Of a stretch of DNA of 64,000 nt, positions 1 to 7,800 are shown piece by piece; position 1 is the first letter of the stretch, and every line of letters starts with the position of its first letter. The DNA is from Jannaschia seohaensis. Lineage in GTDB: Bacteria; Pseudomonadota; Alphaproteobacteria; Rhodobacterales; Rhodobacteraceae. The translations under genes and the position numbers were made by a program. Location: positions 496,001 through 560,000 of the forward strand of contig NZ_UETC01000001.1 in NCBI RefSeq assembly GCF_900116765.1. Direction: 5' to 3'. The notes below the pieces were generated by a model. The model had not been told where the DNA came from. It saw only the letters and a program-made list of their open reading frames with translations, and made no database searches.

Positions 1-1
1 T

Positions 2-559
2 CGGGATCCGCGGGACGTGCTGCTCTCGGGCATGCGCTACCACCGGCACGCGCCGGTCAAAGGGGAGCAGTTCCTCCATGTGCCGCGCGACGATCTGGCG
101 GGCCGGACCTATCAGGAGCATCTCAACGCCCTGCCGGACGACCTGGCGCGGTTGCGGTTCGAGATGGACGAGAAGCACGCGCTGACCCTCTCGGAGATGC
201 TGGCCTGGGATTACACCGCTCCGAACCGCGTCGAGACCCGCTATGAGGATCTGATCGCGGATGTCGACTGCACCCTCTTTCGGGATCGTCTGCGCAACCT
301 GGGGCTGACGGAGCCAGAGGTGGCGATGGGGGTCGAGATCTTCTGGAAGAACGCGCTGTTCGGCGGGCTGGCCCGGCCCGAGGACAGGATCGAGCGCGTC
401 GCCAAGCATGTGGCCTCGGGCCGTGCGGGGCAATGGCGCACGCGGCTGCCCCGCCCGATCGCCGAGGCCTATGCCGAGCGCTATGGCGAGGCGCTCGTGA
501 CCCTGGGCTATGCCGAGCACCCGACCCGCTGGCTGTCGGACTTGCGGGCGGAGGCGTGA
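2..559 (+). CDS. Sulfotransferase family protein, 5' end cut off by the window
   Basis: The reading frame is open from the window edge, so the true start lies outside. The first visible residues, RDPRDVLLS, match the 3'-phosphate-binding motif by which sulfotransferases hold the sulfate donor PAPS. The 185 visible residues are therefore the C-terminal part of the enzyme, and the N-terminal PSB loop is missing. The rest is rich in Arg and Trp, with no transmembrane segment. The acceptor substrate (carbohydrate, lipid or protein) cannot be told from this part. The next gene on the same strand encodes a surface-sorted protein, which hints at an envelope or exopolysaccharide context, but that is inference from position only. 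The family call is fairly secure from the motif; the specific role is unknown. Confidence 0.75.
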   Translation, partial: RDPRDVLLSGMRYHRHAPVKGEQFLHVPRDDLAGRTYQEHLNALPDDLARLRFEMDEKHALTLSEMLAWDYTAPNRVETRYEDLIADVDCTLFRDRLRNLGLTEPEVAMGVEIFWKNALFGGLARPEDRIERVAKHVASGRAGQWRTRLPRPIAEAYAERYGEALVTLGYAEHPTRWLSDLRAEA

Positions 560-623
560 GTCTCGGACGCGGGCGAGAGGGCGCGCCGGCGGGTCTCAAA
601 CGGGTCTCAGCAGCGATGTCTTG

Positions 624-635
624 ATTGGGCCCAAT
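624..635. promoter_or_regulatory. 12-bp perfect palindrome upstream of the VPLPA-CTERM gene
   Basis: ATTGGGCCCAAT is a perfect inverted repeat 70 bp before the start codon at 705. A TTGACA hexamer follows at 640-645, but no good -10 box lies at the right distance. This could be an operator; the regulator is unknown. Confidence 0.3.
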
Positions 636-704
636 TTTATTGACAGGATGGAAGGCACCATTTCCCTGGGCGGCGCTGTCGCTCGTCTATCGAGGAGCCG
701 TCTG

Positions 705-1268
705 ATGAGATCCCTTCTTGCCGCCGCGGCTCTTTTCGCCCTCTCGGGCGCGGCGAATGCTACCACGATGGAAATGTCGCTCGTCGAAGACGGCGCGAAC
801 GTGACGTTCAGCTTCGCGGGAACCATCGACACCACAGACTTTCTGGCCTCAGGGCGCGCGAGCGCGGGGAACGAGTTTTTCGCGAACCCCTCCGCGGCCG
901 ATATCGGCTCGACGGCGGGGCCGTTCGAGCGTTTCAACATCGCCATCTTCGGTCCAGCTTTCGGCACCGGCGGCACGACCTCCATTTTAGGGGTCGGGTT
1001 CGGGGACAGCTTTCTGATCGATGGTTCGAACGATTCGATCGTCCTGACCGAGAGCTATGTCAGCGGCGCGTCCCTGTCGGGCGGCGCGCTCCTGACCGGC
1101 CAGTCCCTCGCCAGTCTGGGCGCGTCGGAAGGCGAGTATGTCTACACTTTCGGCAATAACACGGCGACCTTGAACGTGAGCATCGCTTTGGTGCCGCTTC
1201 CGGCGGGCGCCGTGCTGCTGATGGGGGCGCTGGGCGGGCTGACGCTGCTGCGCCGCCGCAAGGGCTGA
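705..1268 (+). CDS. VPLPA-CTERM sorting-domain protein
   Basis: A 187-residue secreted protein. The N-terminus (MRSLLAAAALFALSGAANA) is a signal peptide. The middle is Ser/Thr/Gly/Phe-rich with no recognised enzymatic domain. The C-terminus has VPLPAGAVLLMG, a hydrophobic helix and then RRRKG. This tripartite tail is the VPLPA-CTERM type of PEP-CTERM-like sorting signal, which in known systems is processed by an exosortase (XrtD type), so the protein is probably exported and anchored or released at the surface. The start at 705 has GAGGAG just upstream; the longer open frame before it has no signal peptide. The exosortase is not in this window. Function beyond surface display is unknown. Confidence 0.8.
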   Translation: MRSLLAAAALFALSGAANATTMEMSLVEDGANVTFSFAGTIDTTDFLASGRASAGNEFFANPSAADIGSTAGPFERFNIAIFGPAFGTGGTTSILGVGFGDSFLIDGSNDSIVLTESYVSGASLSGGALLTGQSLASLGASEGEYVYTFGNNTATLNVSIALVPLPAGAVLLMGALGGLTLLRRRKG

Positions 1269-1398
1269 GCCTGTCGCAGAGGACGCGGGGGCCGGTCGAG
1301 CGCCCAGGCGCCACGCGGTCCGTCTGCCTCTGGGAAAGACCGCGACTCATCCCGTTTGTCCGGCCTTTTCGGCCCTGACCCGGCTCAAGGCCGACAGG

Positions 1399-1408
1399 TG
1401 TGATCACA
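1399..1408. promoter_or_regulatory. TGTGATCACA palindrome upstream of sdhB
   Basis: A perfect 10-bp palindrome 102 bp before the sdhB start. The same decamer occurs once more, at 42567-42576. It resembles GntR- or CRP/FNR-type half-site geometry, but the regulator cannot be named. Confidence 0.25.
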
Positions 1409-1510
1409 AAGGGACTTTAGGCGTTTCCCCGCGCGCGCCGATGTGAAAATGTCGCGCCGACAGGCTGGCCCGGACGACCTATAACGGGCCCGACGATGAA
1501 GGAGCGACCC

Positions 1511-2290
1511 ATGGTTCAGTTCACCCTGCCGAAGAATTCCAAGATCACGACCGGCAAGACCTGGCCCAAGCCCGAGGGCGCCACCAATCTACGCAAGTTC
1601 CAGATCTACCGTTGGAACCCCGAGGATGGGAAGAACCCGCGGCTCGATACCTATTGGGTCGACCTCGACACCTGCGGCCCGATGATTCTGGACGCGCTCA
1701 TCAAGATCAAGAACGAGATCGACCCGACGCTGACCTTCCGCCGCTCCTGCCGGGAGGGGATCTGCGGCTCCTGCGCGATGAATATCGACGGGGTGAACAC
1801 GCTCGCCTGCACCTGGGGCATCGACGAGGTGAAGGGCGATGTGAAGATCTACCCTCTGCCGCATATGCCGGTGGTCAAGGATCTCATCCCCGATCTGACC
1901 CATTTCTACGCGCAGCACGCCTCGGTCATGCCCTGGCTGGAGACGAAGTCGAACACGCCCGCCAAGGAATGGCGGCAGTCCATCGAGGACCGGGAGAAGC
2001 TCGACGGCCTCTATGAGTGCATCATGTGCGCCTCCTGCTCCACCGCCTGCCCGAGCTATTGGTGGAACGGCGACCGGTATCTCGGGCCGGCCGCGCTGCT
2101 GCACGCCTATCGCTGGATCATCGACTCGCGGGACGAGGCCACCGGCGAGCGGCTGGACCAGTTGGAAGATCCCTTCAAGCTGTATCGCTGCCACACGATC
2201 ATGAACTGCACCAAGACCTGCCCCAAGGGTCTGAACCCGGCCAAGGCGATCGCCTCGATCAAGAAGATGATGGTCGAACGGCAGATCTGA
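1511..2290 (+). CDS. sdhB: Succinate dehydrogenase iron-sulfur subunit
   Basis: This is the electron-transfer subunit of respiratory complex II on the cytoplasmic face of the inner membrane, passing electrons from the flavoprotein SdhA to ubiquinone. The 259 residues fit the family length. All cluster ligands are visible: CREGICGSC plus a later Cys for [2Fe-2S], [12 protein letters not shown] for [4Fe-4S], and [14 protein letters not shown] for the [3Fe-4S] region. An in-frame ATG lies 15 bp upstream at 1496, but AAGGAG at 1499-1504 is the ribosome binding site, so 1511 is the better start. The sdhC, sdhD and sdhA genes are not in the window; the preceding genes are unrelated accessory genes. 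A strong terminator follows. Confidence 0.97.
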   Translation: MVQFTLPKNSKITTGKTWPKPEGATNLRKFQIYRWNPEDGKNPRLDTYWVDLDTCGPMILDALIKIKNEIDPTLTFRRSCREGICGSCAMNIDGVNTLACTWGIDEVKGDVKIYPLPHMPVVKDLIPDLTHFYAQHASVMPWLETKSNTPAKEWRQSIEDREKLDGLYECIMCASCSTACPSYWWNGDRYLGPAALLHAYRWIIDSRDEATGERLDQLEDPFKLYRCHTIMNCTKTCPKGLNPAKAIASIKKMMVERQI

Positions 2291-2323
2291 GCGCGCGCCG
2301 CTCGGTGCGGCCAAGAGGCAGAG

Positions 2324-2354
2324 AGGCGCCGCCCGTTCCCGGGCGGCGCCTTTG
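2324..2354 (+). terminator. Rho-independent terminator after sdhB
   Basis: An 11-bp GC stem (2325-2335 with 2340-2350) with loop TTCC is followed by TTT and a T/G-rich stretch, 34 bp after the sdhB stop. Confidence 0.8.
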
Positions 2355-2477
2355 CTGTGTGCGGTCGCGGTGTCAGCCGCGCGGCTGTCTTTTCTTCGCA
2401 TCTTGGCTGCCCGATGGCCTTTCGGCGGCCTGAGCACGGCCCGACGGGATGGGGGTGATCCGCTCCCGGGGAGGGGC

Positions 2478-2654
2478 TCAGCCGGTCGCGCCTACCGCGA
2501 CGCCGCCCTGCGGGACGGTGCCGCCGCCGTCGATATCGGAATCGGTCGTCGCCTCGATCTCGCTGGGCGTGGTCACGACGTCGTTGCCACCGGCCACGCA
2601 GCCGGTGATGAGAGTGATCAGCGGAAGGGCGGTGAGACGCTCCGAGGGCGTCAT
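2478..2654 (-). CDS. Small lipoprotein (58 aa)
   Basis: A short protein starting MTPSERLTALPLITLITGC. The hydrophobic stretch ending in I-T-G-C is a lipobox, so the Cys at about position 19 should be lipidated. The mature part is a short acidic, Thr- and Gly-rich tail. AGGAG lies 6-10 bases before the ATG at 2654; the longer open frame upstream lacks a signal sequence. It is divergent from the decarboxylase gene, and the 283-bp gap between them probably holds promoters for both. No function can be assigned. Confidence 0.6.
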   Translation of the reverse strand: MTPSERLTALPLITLITGCVAGGNDVVTTPSEIEATTDSDIDGGGTVPQGGVAVGATG

Positions 2655-2848
2655 TGCAGTCTCCTGATCTGTCACGCTCCAACGGCTGCGGCGCAGGTCG
2701 GTTCCCGCGATTGTTGCAGAAATGCACAGGCAAAAAAAATCGGCCCTACCGCCATCTGCCGTCTTGACCGAATCCGCGCTTGGCCTCATGTGCGCCCCCA
2801 TAGACGCCAACGCACGCGCCTCTGGCACGGCTCTGGGTTCGCCCCGGC

Positions 2849-2937
2849 ACGGTTACGTAGCGACGGTAACGTCTCCCCTTGGAACTGAGCGGTCTGAGCC
2901 CTTCGGTGGGTATGGCCGGGTCTGATTGGAGATGACC
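2849..2937 (+). promoter_or_regulatory. Structured leader before the ornithine decarboxylase gene
   Basis: Two hairpins can be drawn: GTTAC (2852-2856) with GTAAC (2866-2870), extended by AC/GT across one bulged G; and GGTC (2891-2894) with GGCC (2914-2917), enclosing CCC/GGG around a TTCGGT loop. The ribosome binding site TTGGAG comes after them. Alphaproteobacterial ornithine decarboxylase genes are known to carry the speF cis-regulatory RNA motif (an Rfam family). Position fits, but I cannot confirm the consensus. Confidence 0.35.
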
Positions 2938-4104
2938 ATGAACGCAGTAACCGGCTTTGGCCGTCCTTCCTTTATCGCGCCCGCCCGCGTGGAATCCTTC
3001 ATCCATGCCAACGACTTCGACCAGCCGACGCTGGTGCTGGACGTGGACGCGGTGGAGCGTCAGTTCCGCGCGTTGCAGGACGGTCTCGGCCGCGCGCACA
3101 TCCACTACGCCGTGAAGGCCAACCCGCATGTCGCCATCGTCGAGCGCCTCGTCGCGCTGGGCTCGGGCTTCGATGCGGCGTCGCGCGGCGAGATCGAGCT
3201 GGTCCTGTCCCAGGGCGCCGATGCCGATCACGTCTCCTTCGGCAACACGATCAAGAAGGCGTCCGACATCCGCTTCGCCCATAACGCGGGCGTGACCCTG
3301 TTCGCCGCCGATGCCGAGGAAGAGCTGGAGAAGATCGCGGCCAACGCCCCTGGTGCGCGCGTCTATATCCGTGTCATCGTCGACAACTCCGAGGCCGACT
3401 GGCCGCTCTCGCGCAAGTTCGGCTGCGCCCGCGACAAGGTGCTCGCCCTGCTGGGTCTCACCCGCGATCTGGGCCTCGTCCCCTATGGCCTGTCCTTCCA
3501 TGTCGGCTCGCAGACGCGGGAGGCGCGGATGTGGACCGGCACGCTCGATCAGGTCGCGGCGATCTGGCACGAGGCGCGGGATGCGGGCTTCGATCTGCAA
3601 CTGCTGAACATCGGCGGCGGCTTCCCGGCCTTCTACGGTGAGGAAATCCAGCACCCGACGGCCTATGCCGCGGCGGTGATCGCGCTGATCGAAGAGCGTT
3701 TCGGCGACGTGCCCGAGATCATGGCCGAGCCTGGCCGTGGCCTCGTGGCCGAAGCGGGCGCCATCGCGGCCGAAATCCTGCTGGTGTCGAAGAAGTCCGA
3801 GGACGACCTGCACCGCTGGGTCTATCTCGACATCGGCAAGTTCTCGGGCCTGGCCGAGACCATCGACGAGGCGATCCGCTATCAGGTCGTCACGCCCCGC
3901 GACGGCGACGTGACGGGCCCTTGCGTGCTGGCCGGCCCGTCCTGCGACTCTGCGGACGTGCTCTACGAGAAGCGCCCGATCGCCTTGCCGCTGTCGCTGA
4001 AGGCGGGCGACAAGGTGATCATCCGCAATTGCGGCGCCTACACGTCGACCTACTCTTCGGTCGGCTTCAACGGCTTCCCGCCGCTTGCCGTCGAAGTGAT
4101 CTGA
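2938..4104 (+). CDS. Type III (alanine-racemase-fold) ornithine/lysine decarboxylase
   Basis: A PLP enzyme predicted to decarboxylate ornithine to putrescine, the first step of polyamine synthesis in the cytoplasm. The 388 residues carry the fold-III signatures in order: YAVKANPH with the PLP lysine, HVGSQ, NIGGGFP, EPGRG (phosphate binding), and GPSCDSADVLYE, whose Cys and Asp are the substrate-side residues of eukaryotic-type ornithine decarboxylases; then GAYT near the end. In-frame starts exist at 2926 (TTG), 2932 and 2938; GGAG at 2928-2931 favours 2938. Diaminopimelate decarboxylase shares the fold, but the CDSADVLY form and length favour ODC. It stands alone behind a structured leader, and its 3' end faces deoD across a 396-bp gap with two repeat elements. 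Confidence 0.88.
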   Translation: MNAVTGFGRPSFIAPARVESFIHANDFDQPTLVLDVDAVERQFRALQDGLGRAHIHYAVKANPHVAIVERLVALGSGFDAASRGEIELVLSQGADADHVSFGNTIKKASDIRFAHNAGVTLFAADAEEELEKIAANAPGARVYIRVIVDNSEADWPLSRKFGCARDKVLALLGLTRDLGLVPYGLSFHVGSQTREARMWTGTLDQVAAIWHEARDAGFDLQLLNIGGGFPAFYGEEIQHPTAYAAAVIALIEERFGDVPEIMAEPGRGLVAEAGAIAAEILLVSKKSEDDLHRWVYLDIGKFSGLAETIDEAIRYQVVTPRDGDVTGPCVLAGPSCDSADVLYEKRPIALPLSLKAGDKVIIRNCGAYTSTYSSVGFNGFPPLAVEVI

Positions 4105-4171
4105 GTATTGGTGGCCGGCCCGCAAGCGGGGCGACGCCCGACAAAACTCTCAAGCGCATGCGTTGGATCGA

Positions 4172-4240
4172 GGGGGGGGAGGGGGCTCTGCCCCCGTCGC
4201 CTTCGGCGACTCCCCCGAGGTATTTTCGGCAAGATGAGGG
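4172..4240 (+). repeat. Intergenic stem-loop repeat, copy A (GAGGTATTTTCGG subtype)
   Basis: GGGGGCTCTGCCCCC (4181-4195), then GTCGCCTTCGGCGAC (4196-4210), then TCCCCCGAGGTATTTTCGGC and AAGATGAGGG. Two tight hairpins plus a short third (CCGA/TCGG). It lies 67 bp after the ornithine decarboxylase stop. Confidence 0.85.
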
Positions 4241-4419
4241 AGCGTTCACTCCTTATTAAGGATGTTCTGCGATCCTTCTGATGCGGGACAGGCTGAGGAG
4301 CCGATGGCCGTGCAAGGTGAGGTGCGTGACGCATATCTCATAGGGCGAGGTGGGCATGGCTCCGCCTCGCCCATATGCCGTCCGGCCCGTCGAGAACAAT
4401 TCTAGTCAAATCGTCCGGG

Positions 4420-4477
4420 CCCTCATCTTGCCGAAAATACCTCGGGGGGCCCGAAGGGCGGGGGCAGAGCCCCCTCC
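4420..4477 (-). repeat. Intergenic stem-loop repeat, copy B (GAGGTATTTTCGG subtype, inverted)
   Basis: Read on the minus strand it has the GGGGCTCTGCCCC stem, a different second stem GCCCTTCGGGC, and then the same CCCCCCGAGGTATTTTCGGC and AAGATGAGGG tail as copy A. It lies 23 bp beyond the deoD stop. Confidence 0.85.
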
Positions 4478-4500
4478 CACATCGGCCAGAGGCACGGCGC

Positions 4501-5205
4501 TCAGGCGAAGGCGGATTCCAGTGCGATTTCGACCATGTCTCGGAAATTCGATTGACGCTCCTCCGGGGGAAGCGCCTCCTGGGTCAGGAGGTGGTCGCTT
4601 ACCGTCAGGACGGCCAGGGCGCGGCAGCCGTGCCGCGCGGCGACGCTGTAGAGTTCCGCCGCCTCCATCTCGACGCCCAGGATCCCGTGCCGTGTCAGCG
4701 TTTCATTCAGATCGGGGCGCTCGTCATAGAACACGTCCGAGGAGTAGATCCCGCCGACATGAGCGCGCGTGCCATGTCGCTCGGCCGCGTCGACGGCGGC
4801 CCGCAGGAGACCGAAATCGGCGCAGGGGGCGAAGTTGAGGTCTCGGAATATTCCGGCGGATGGCGTGGAGATCGACGAGGCCGTCTGGGCTAGGATCACG
4901 TCCCGCATCGCGACATGCGACTGCATCGCCCCGCAGGAACCGATGCGGATGAGCGTACGCGCGCCATAGCGGGAGATCAGCTCGTTGGCGTAGATCGACA
5001 GGGAGGGCATCCCCATGCCGGAGCCGTGAATCGTCACGCGGTTGCCCCGCCACGTCCCTGTGAATCCCAGCATCCCGCGCACGTCGTTGACCAGTTCCGG
5101 CGCATCCAGAAATGTCTCGGCGGCCCAACGGGCGCGCAGGGGATCGCCCGGCATCAGGACGGTTTCGGCGATCTGGCCCGCCAGGGCGCGGATATGGGGG
5201 GTCAT
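4501..5205 (-). CDS. deoD: Purine-nucleoside phosphorylase, DeoD type
   Basis: Cytoplasmic enzyme splitting purine (deoxy)nucleosides with phosphate into free base and (deoxy)ribose-1-phosphate. The 234 residues match the hexameric E. coli-type family throughout: N-terminal [14 protein letters not shown] (phosphate site), [36 protein letters not shown] (ribose and base site) and TVSDHLLT with the catalytic Asp. A second, trimeric-type phosphorylase is encoded at 17602-18408. The leader has overlapping hairpins that pair with the ribosome binding site GGAG. It lies downstream of the H-NS-like gene on the same strand but is probably separated from it by that hairpin. Confidence 0.95.
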   Translation of the reverse strand: MTPHIRALAGQIAETVLMPGDPLRARWAAETFLDAPELVNDVRGMLGFTGTWRGNRVTIHGSGMGMPSLSIYANELISRYGARTLIRIGSCGAMQSHVAMRDVILAQTASSISTPSAGIFRDLNFAPCADFGLLRAAVDAAERHGTRAHVGGIYSSDVFYDERPDLNETLTRHGILGVEMEAAELYSVAARHGCRALAVLTVSDHLLTQEALPPEERQSNFRDMVEIALESAFA

Positions 5206-5206
5206 T

Positions 5207-5245
5207 GGAAACTCCGGGCAGACAGGAGTTTCCTACTGCCCGGAG
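5207..5245 (-). promoter_or_regulatory. Two mutually exclusive hairpins over the deoD ribosome binding site
   Basis: On the plus strand, GGAAACTCC (5207-5215) can pair with GGAGTTTCC (5225-5233), and CTCCGGGCAG (5212-5221) with CTGCCCGGAG (5236-5245). They share bases 5212-5215, which on the minus strand are the GGAG in front of the deoD ATG (5205). The longer one, followed by TTTCC on the minus strand, may also end hns-like transcripts. Confidence 0.5.
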
Positions 5246-5258
5246 AAATGGGGAGGGT

Positions 5259-5621
5259 CTAGATCGCGAGATCCGCGGGCGTCTTGCCCGCTTCGAGCGC
5301 TTCCTTGTACCAGGCGGGCTGGCGGCCGCGGCCGGACCAGGTCTTCGTCGGGTTCTCGGGATGGCGGTATTTCGCGGCGGCCTTTCCGGAACTCGCCGCG
5401 GACTTTTTCGCGCCCGCGCGGCCCTGCATCAGATCGGCCAGCGTGTAGCCTTCATCGGCCAGCATCTTTTCGATCTGGCCCTTCAGTTCCTTGAGGCGAC
5501 GACCGTCATATTCCGACTCCGCCTTCTGAATTGCCTTGAGGCGGGCTTCGGCTGCTTCGCGTTCCTTTGCGAGGTCTGCTTTGGTCATCGTGTCGAGATC
5601 TGCCATTTTTAGGAAGTCCAT
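5259..5621 (-). CDS. H-NS/HvrA-family nucleoid-associated protein
   Basis: A small DNA-binding protein of the H-NS histone family. The N-terminal half is charged and helical, with a probable coiled-coil for oligomerisation; a Lys/Ala/Ser linker follows. The C-terminal half, from KYRHPENPTKTWSGRGRQP to WYKEALEAGK and DLAI, is the classic H-NS DNA-binding domain with the T-W-S-G-R-G-R core. Three in-frame starts exist: TTG 5642, ATG 5621 and ATG 5606, none with a strong Shine-Dalgarno. I use 5621 (120 aa). In related Rhodobacter species HvrA-type proteins tune photosynthesis and redox genes; its role here is unknown. Confidence 0.85.
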   Translation of the reverse strand: MDFLKMADLDTMTKADLAKEREAAEARLKAIQKAESEYDGRRLKELKGQIEKMLADEGYTLADLMQGRAGAKKSAASSGKAAAKYRHPENPTKTWSGRGRQPAWYKEALEAGKTPADLAI

Positions 5622-5676
5622 CTTCGTTGGATGGACGCTCAAATAGAGTGGCTATTCGGATCCGGCAAGCCGAAAT

Positions 5677-7635
5677 CTATTCGGCCGCTATTTCTTTTGG
5701 GTCGGCCAATTCGACGATATCGCCCATGATCCGGTTCAATTCGAAATCCTTCGGCGTATAGACCCGCGCCACGCCCATGGCGCGGAGACGGGCCGCATCC
5801 TCTTCGGGGATGATTCCGCCAACGATTACGGGGATATGGGCCAGCCCGGCGGCGCGCATCCGCTCCATCGTGTCGGCCACCAGGGGCAGGTGCGACCCCG
5901 AGAGAATGGATAGGCCGACCACATGGGCGCCGGCCGCGGCCGCTTCGACGATGGCGGCGGGGGTCAGGCGGATTCCCTCGTATTGAATGGTCATCCCGCA
6001 ATCCCGAGCGCGCACGGCGATCTGTTCGGCCCCGTTGGAATGGCCGTCGAGTCCCGGTTTGCCCATCAGGAAGGTCAGGCGGCGGCCGAGCTTGGCGGAG
6101 ATCGTCTCGACCCGCTCACGCAGCTCGTCCAGGCCCTCGGTTCGGTTCGACATCGAGGTCGAGACCCCGGTGGGCCCCCGATATTCGCCGTGGACGCCGC
6201 GCATGACGCCGGCCCATTCGCCGGTGGTCACGCCCGCCTTGGCGGCGGCGATGGAGGCGGGCATGATATTCGTCCCCTCGCGGGCGGCGGTGGCCAGTGC
6301 GTTCAGCGCGGTGCGGACCGCGTCGTCGTCACGGGCGGCGCGCCAGGCCTCCAGACCGGCGATCTGGTCGGCCTCGACCGCCGGGTCGACGGTCATGATG
6401 CCCCCATCCTCGCCCAGCAGAGGGGAGGGCTCAGCCTCGGTCCATTTATTGACGCCGACAACGGTGGTCTCGCCGCGCTCGATCCCACTCAGTCGTTCGG
6501 CATTCGAGTCGACCAACCGCCCTTTCATATATTCGATGGCGGCGACCGCGCCGCCCATTCCGTCGAGCGTCTTCAGTTCGGCCCGGGCGCCGTCTTTCAA
6601 CGCCTCGACCTTGGCGGCCACGACCGGCGAGCCATCGAAGAGATCGCCATATTCCAAGAGATCCGTTTCATAGGCCAGAATCTGTTGCATGCGCAAAGAC
6701 CATTGCTGGTCCCAGGGGCGCGGCAATCCGAGGGCTTCGTTCCAGGCCGGTAATTGAACGGCGCGGGCGCGGGCGGACTTCGACAGGGTGACCGCGAGCA
6801 TTTCCAGGAGGATGCGGTAGACGTTGTTCTCGGGCTGCTGTTCGGTCAGCCCGAGGGAATTCACCTGAACGCCATAGCGGAAGCGGCGGAATTTCGGATC
6901 CTCGACGCCGTAGCGCTCCCGGCAGATCTCGTCCCAGAGATCGACGAAGGCGCGCATCTTGCACATCTCGGTGACGAAGCGGATCCCGGCATTTACGAAG
7001 AAGGAAATGCGGCCGACGAGGCGCGGAAAGTCTTCTTCGGGAACGCGGCCGCGCAATTCGTCCAGGACTGCGGTCGCCGTAGCCAGCGCGAAAGCCAGTT
7101 CCTGTTCCGGCGTCGCCCCCGCCTCCTGCAAATGGTAGGAGCAGACATTCATCGGATTCCACTTGGGAATCTCGCGGTAACAATATTCCGCGACATCGGC
7201 GATGATCTTTATCGAAGGCTGCGGCGGCAGGACGTAAGTGCCGCGGCTGAGATATTCCTTCACCAGATCGTTCTGCACCGTGCCTTGCAGCTTGGAGACG
7301 TCCGCGCCCTGCTCCTCGGCCACGGCCACATAGAGGGCCAGCAGCCAGGGCGCCGTCGCGTTGATCGTCATCGAGGTGTTCATCTGCTCCAGCGGGATGT
7401 CCCGGAAGAGCGTACGCATGTCGCCCAGATGCGCGATCGGAACGCCGACCTTGCCGACCTCGCCCCGCGCCAGGACGTGATCCGAGTCGTAGCCCGTCTG
7501 CGTCGGAAGGTCGAAGGCCACCGAGAGGCCGGTCTGCCCCTTGGCGAGATTGCCGCGATAGAGCGCGTTGGACTTCTCGGCCGTGGAATGGCCCGCATAG
7601 GTGCGGAACAGCCAGGGGCGGTCTTTCTGCGTCAT
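5677..7635 (-). CDS. ecm: Ethylmalonyl-CoA mutase (MeaA-type, B12-dependent)
   Basis: Converts (2R)-ethylmalonyl-CoA to (2S)-methylsuccinyl-CoA in the ethylmalonyl-CoA pathway of acetyl-CoA assimilation. The 652-residue single-chain protein has the acyl-CoA mutase barrel first (RTYAGHST near residue 12, GLSVAFDLPTQTGYDSD near 36) and the cobalamin domain last, with GLDGHSNG near 525 supplying the B12-coordinating His. The family also contains methylmalonyl-CoA and isobutyryl-CoA mutases; the single-chain form and the crotonyl-CoA carboxylase/reductase gene nearby favour ethylmalonyl-CoA mutase. It is divergent from the acyltransferase gene, with 161 bp between starts. GAGG precedes the ATG. 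Confidence 0.93.
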   Translation of the reverse strand: MTQKDRPWLFRTYAGHSTAEKSNALYRGNLAKGQTGLSVAFDLPTQTGYDSDHVLARGEVGKVGVPIAHLGDMRTLFRDIPLEQMNTSMTINATAPWLLALYVAVAEEQGADVSKLQGTVQNDLVKEYLSRGTYVLPPQPSIKIIADVAEYCYREIPKWNPMNVCSYHLQEAGATPEQELAFALATATAVLDELRGRVPEEDFPRLVGRISFFVNAGIRFVTEMCKMRAFVDLWDEICRERYGVEDPKFRRFRYGVQVNSLGLTEQQPENNVYRILLEMLAVTLSKSARARAVQLPAWNEALGLPRPWDQQWSLRMQQILAYETDLLEYGDLFDGSPVVAAKVEALKDGARAELKTLDGMGGAVAAIEYMKGRLVDSNAERLSGIERGETTVVGVNKWTEAEPSPLLGEDGGIMTVDPAVEADQIAGLEAWRAARDDDAVRTALNALATAAREGTNIMPASIAAAKAGVTTGEWAGVMRGVHGEYRGPTGVSTSMSNRTEGLDELRERVETISAKLGRRLTFLMGKPGLDGHSNGAEQIAVRARDCGMTIQYEGIRLTPAAIVEAAAAGAHVVGLSILSGSHLPLVADTMERMRAAGLAHIPVIVGGIIPEEDAARLRAMGVARVYTPKDFELNRIMGDIVELADPKEIAAE

Positions 7636-7779
7636 GGCGCGGCCTCGTGTAACAATCTTGCGTTGAGGCCGGGATAGACGACATATCGCGCTAGGTCAAT
7701 TCGCTGCGGCGCGGCGTGCGCGATCCTGAGTGGCGAGACGGTCCGGGATCGCCTAGCTTCCCCGAAAGGAGGCGCCGGA

Positions 7780-7800
7780 ATGAGACCACGGACGCGATGA
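7780..7800 (+). CDS. Six-codon leader ORF (MRPRTR) overlapping the acyltransferase start
   Basis: AAAGGAGG at 7765-7772 is ideally placed for the ATG at 7780, which opens a frame of only six codons ending TGA at 7798-7800. That stop overlaps the acyltransferase start as ATGA. The acyltransferase itself has no ribosome binding site of its own, so terminating ribosomes from the mini-ORF may re-initiate there. It is inferred from sequence layout only. Confidence 0.45.
   Translation: MRPRTR

Larger units (their letters stand above)
4105..4500. other. 396-bp convergent intergenic region with an inverted pair of repeat elements
   Basis: No gene is visible. It holds a plus-oriented repeat element (4172-4240) and a minus-oriented one (4420-4477). 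The 180 bp between them contains a CCTTATTAAGG palindrome (4251-4261) and a GGGCGAGG/CCTCGCCC hairpin (4343-4350 with 4365-4372) that may act as a terminator, though without a T-run. Confidence 0.6.

Noticed and set aside
640-668. TTGACA as a sigma-70 promoter for the VPLPA-CTERM gene
   Set aside because: No acceptable -10 box lies 16-18 bp downstream.
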